Shown in pieces: positions 62,771-64,000 of a stretch of 64,000 nucleotides of DNA; position 1 is the stretch's first letter; each line of letters opens with the position of its first letter. The DNA comes from Flavobacteriaceae bacterium GF1 (GTDB lineage Bacteria > Bacteroidota > Bacteroidia > Flavobacteriales > Flavobacteriaceae): positions 62,001 to 126,000 of the forward strand of contig WNKP01000005.1 in assembly GCA_009797885.1 (NCBI GenBank). Reading direction: 5' to 3'. Below the pieces are notes generated by a model, which saw only the letters and a list, made by a program, of their open reading frames with translations, was not told where the DNA came from and ran no database searches. The position numbers were made by a program, and so were the translations under genes.

Positions 62771-64000
62771 AAAAAATACTAATTATGATTTTGATCATAC
62801 TCTCTTGTTGCAAGCCTTCAAGAGAAGATTCACAAGGGGAGAATTTTTCCAAAAATGTAAATAAAGTGGCGGAACAGCTCATTGATGACAGTGATGCCCT
62901 ACCCTTCTTCACCCATAAGACCAGTCCATTAAAATCCAGTTTTCAAGCTTTCAAAACAGGCAGTGTACTCCCTAAAGGATGGATTTTGGAGATGATGCAA
63001 AATGACCTGGAAAAAGGAATCGTCGGTGCATTGGATGAACTCTATCCCGGAATTAAAGCAGATGATCTGTATTATACCGCACGTAGGGGTGGCATGGAAG
63101 ATATTCCGGAAATGGGGGATTTGGAACTCACAGGTCAGGCCTGGGAAAAATCCATCATGTGGTGGAATGCGGAAACCATAGGCAACTGGTGGGATGGTTT
63201 TGTCAGACATGCTTTTTTGACCCAAAATCCCAGGGCAATTGCGCAGTCCCATACCATTATTGCAAACCTACTGGAATCCCAGGACCAGGATGGTTATATC
63301 GGAATCTACAAACCCAATCTTCGTTACCAGCACGAAGGCTCCAATGGGGAGCTGTGGGCACAAACTACGGCTTTCAGGACCCTATTGGCCTATTATGAAT
63401 TTACAAATTCCAAGGAAGTATTACATGCGGTGGAACGCGCTATGACTCTCACAATGGAAAAATATGGTGAAAACGGTAGGAACCCATTTTATCTGAAAAA
63501 CGCTTTTGGCGGTGTTACCCACGGTCTCATGTTGACCGATGTTTGTGAAACGCTTTACCGCATTACCGGCAATGAAAAATATCAGGAGTATGCCACCTAT
63601 CTGTACAAGGCATTTTCCACCTATGGTATCAACCGGTCGTTCAATGATCTGCGGTACCCCTATTTAATTGAACAAGATTCCCTCTTTCAAGGGCATGCCG
63701 TACATACCTATGAACATATTCGTGCCATGGCCAATGCTTACTACAATACGGGTTACCCGGAATTGAAAACGGCCTATGAAAATATGCTATCAAAACTGGA
63801 GTCCTGTATTTTGCCCAGTGGTGCCGGTCATGGTGATGAGTGGATTTTAAAATTGGAAGCCGATCCCAACGAAACAGCCGCCGAGTACTGCGCCATGCTT
63901 GAGTTAAGAAATTCTTATGGCAGTCTGATGCAAAAAACGGGAAGTACGGAGTTCGCGGATGCAGCGGAGCAGTTGACCTATAATGCCATGTTGGGGGCCA
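62767..64000 (+). CDS. GH127-type (DUF1680) beta-L-arabinofuranosidase-like lipoprotein, cut by the window edge
   Basis: At least 411 residues are present; the frame continues beyond the window. A lipoprotein-type leader ends with 'ILSCC'. An (alpha/alpha)6-barrel follows with 'WWNAETIGNWWDGFVRHAFL' in two pieces, 'QDQDGYIGIYKP', 'GELWAQTTAFRTLLAYYE' and 'HAVHTYEHIRAM'. The segment 'NETAAEYCAML' resembles the Glu/Cys catalytic region of GH127 (ETCA in HypBA1). It would act on arabinofuranosides or related sugars at the cell surface or in the periplasm. The start overlaps the TIM-barrel stop (ATGA). The missing C-terminus keeps the exact family open. Confidence 0.82.
   Translation, partial: MKKILIMILIILSCCKPSREDSQGENFSKNVNKVAEQLIDDSDALPFFTHKTSPLKSSFQAFKTGSVLPKGWILEMMQNDLEKGIVGALDELYPGIKADDLYYTARRGGMEDIPEMGDLELTGQAWEKSIMWWNAETIGNWWDGFVRHAFLTQNPRAIAQSHTIIANLLESQDQDGYIGIYKPNLRYQHEGSNGELWAQTTAFRTLLAYYEFTNSKEVLHAVERAMTLTMEKYGENGRNPFYLKNAFGGVTHGLMLTDVCETLYRITGNEKYQEYATYLYKAFSTYGINRSFNDLRYPYLIEQDSLFQGHAVHTYEHIRAMANAYYNTGYPELKTAYENMLSKLESCILPSGAGHGDEWILKLEADPNETAAEYCAMLELRNSYGSLMQKTGSTEFADAAEQLTYNAMLGA

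Overview
The window is chromosomal DNA of a marine-type member of the Flavobacteriaceae (Bacteroidota). The grounds are: many lipoproteins whose Cys is followed by Ser/Asp/Glu-rich residues, a TonB-dependent receptor with a carboxypeptidase-like N-terminal domain, a periplasmic-TPR hybrid histidine kinase fused to an AraC HTH, DUF2490, an ABC permease fused to an M1-peptidase-like domain, a GH127 enzyme, and promoter elements of the Bacteroidota type (-7 TAnnTTTG) instead of -35/-10 boxes. No rRNA, tRNA, CRISPR array, insertion sequence or prophage was seen. Both ends cut a gene: an AraC regulator on the left and a GH127-type enzyme on the right.

Region 1 (1-31 kb) is a mosaic of AraC-type regulators next to small sets of redox enzymes and exported hydrolases: an aldo/keto reductase, two exported SDRs with an extra segment resembling mycofactocin-coupled SDRs, a cytosolic SDR, an amidohydrolase lipoprotein, three SxxK serine hydrolases (one with a C-terminal glycogen-binding-like domain), two S41 peptidases, a CPBP membrane protease, a DUF4932-like HEFGH protein, an LpxL-type acyltransferase and several secreted proteins of unknown function. 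Two AraC genes (7801-8727 and 22981-23901) are clear paralogs. A 59-residue exported protein at 22653-22832 has a good promoter element just upstream.

Region 2 (27.9-35.6 kb) runs on the plus strand: a TPR-kinase-receiver-AraC hybrid regulator, two lipoproteins, a DmpA-type P1 peptidase, an amidohydrolase lipoprotein and an unknown exported protein. A nested inverted repeat resembling a miniature mobile element lies behind the regulator.

Region 3 (35.9-50.9 kb) is the most interesting part. A tight minus-strand operon encodes a TonB-dependent receptor, a DoxX-like protein, an ICMT-type membrane methyltransferase, a SAM methyltransferase, a MATE exporter, an ABC ATPase and an ABC permease fused to an M1-peptidase-like domain that has lost its zinc motif. 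Upstream lie a Cys/His-rich small exported protein, mog, and a zinc-limitation module (COG0523 GTPase, DUF1826, MerC-like) divergent from a Fur-family, probably Zur, regulator. The divergent region holds a 23-bp perfect palindrome and an imperfect second copy that overlap the -33 and -7 elements of the MerC promoter. I infer a metal-homeostasis island in which the seven-gene operon may handle a metal or metallophore.

Region 4 (51-64 kb) carries a purple acid phosphatase, a MarR-GNAT fusion preceded by three half-sites phased at 11 bp, an exported TIM-barrel protein, a subclass B1 metallo-beta-lactamase with all zinc ligands, a GNAT enzyme, a RibD/DHFR-like protein, a membrane protein whose alpha/beta-hydrolase fold is interrupted by a large membrane insertion, an exported esterase, and an AraC regulator divergent from a PhyH dioxygenase, TIM-barrel and GH127 operon that looks catabolic for a sugar substrate.
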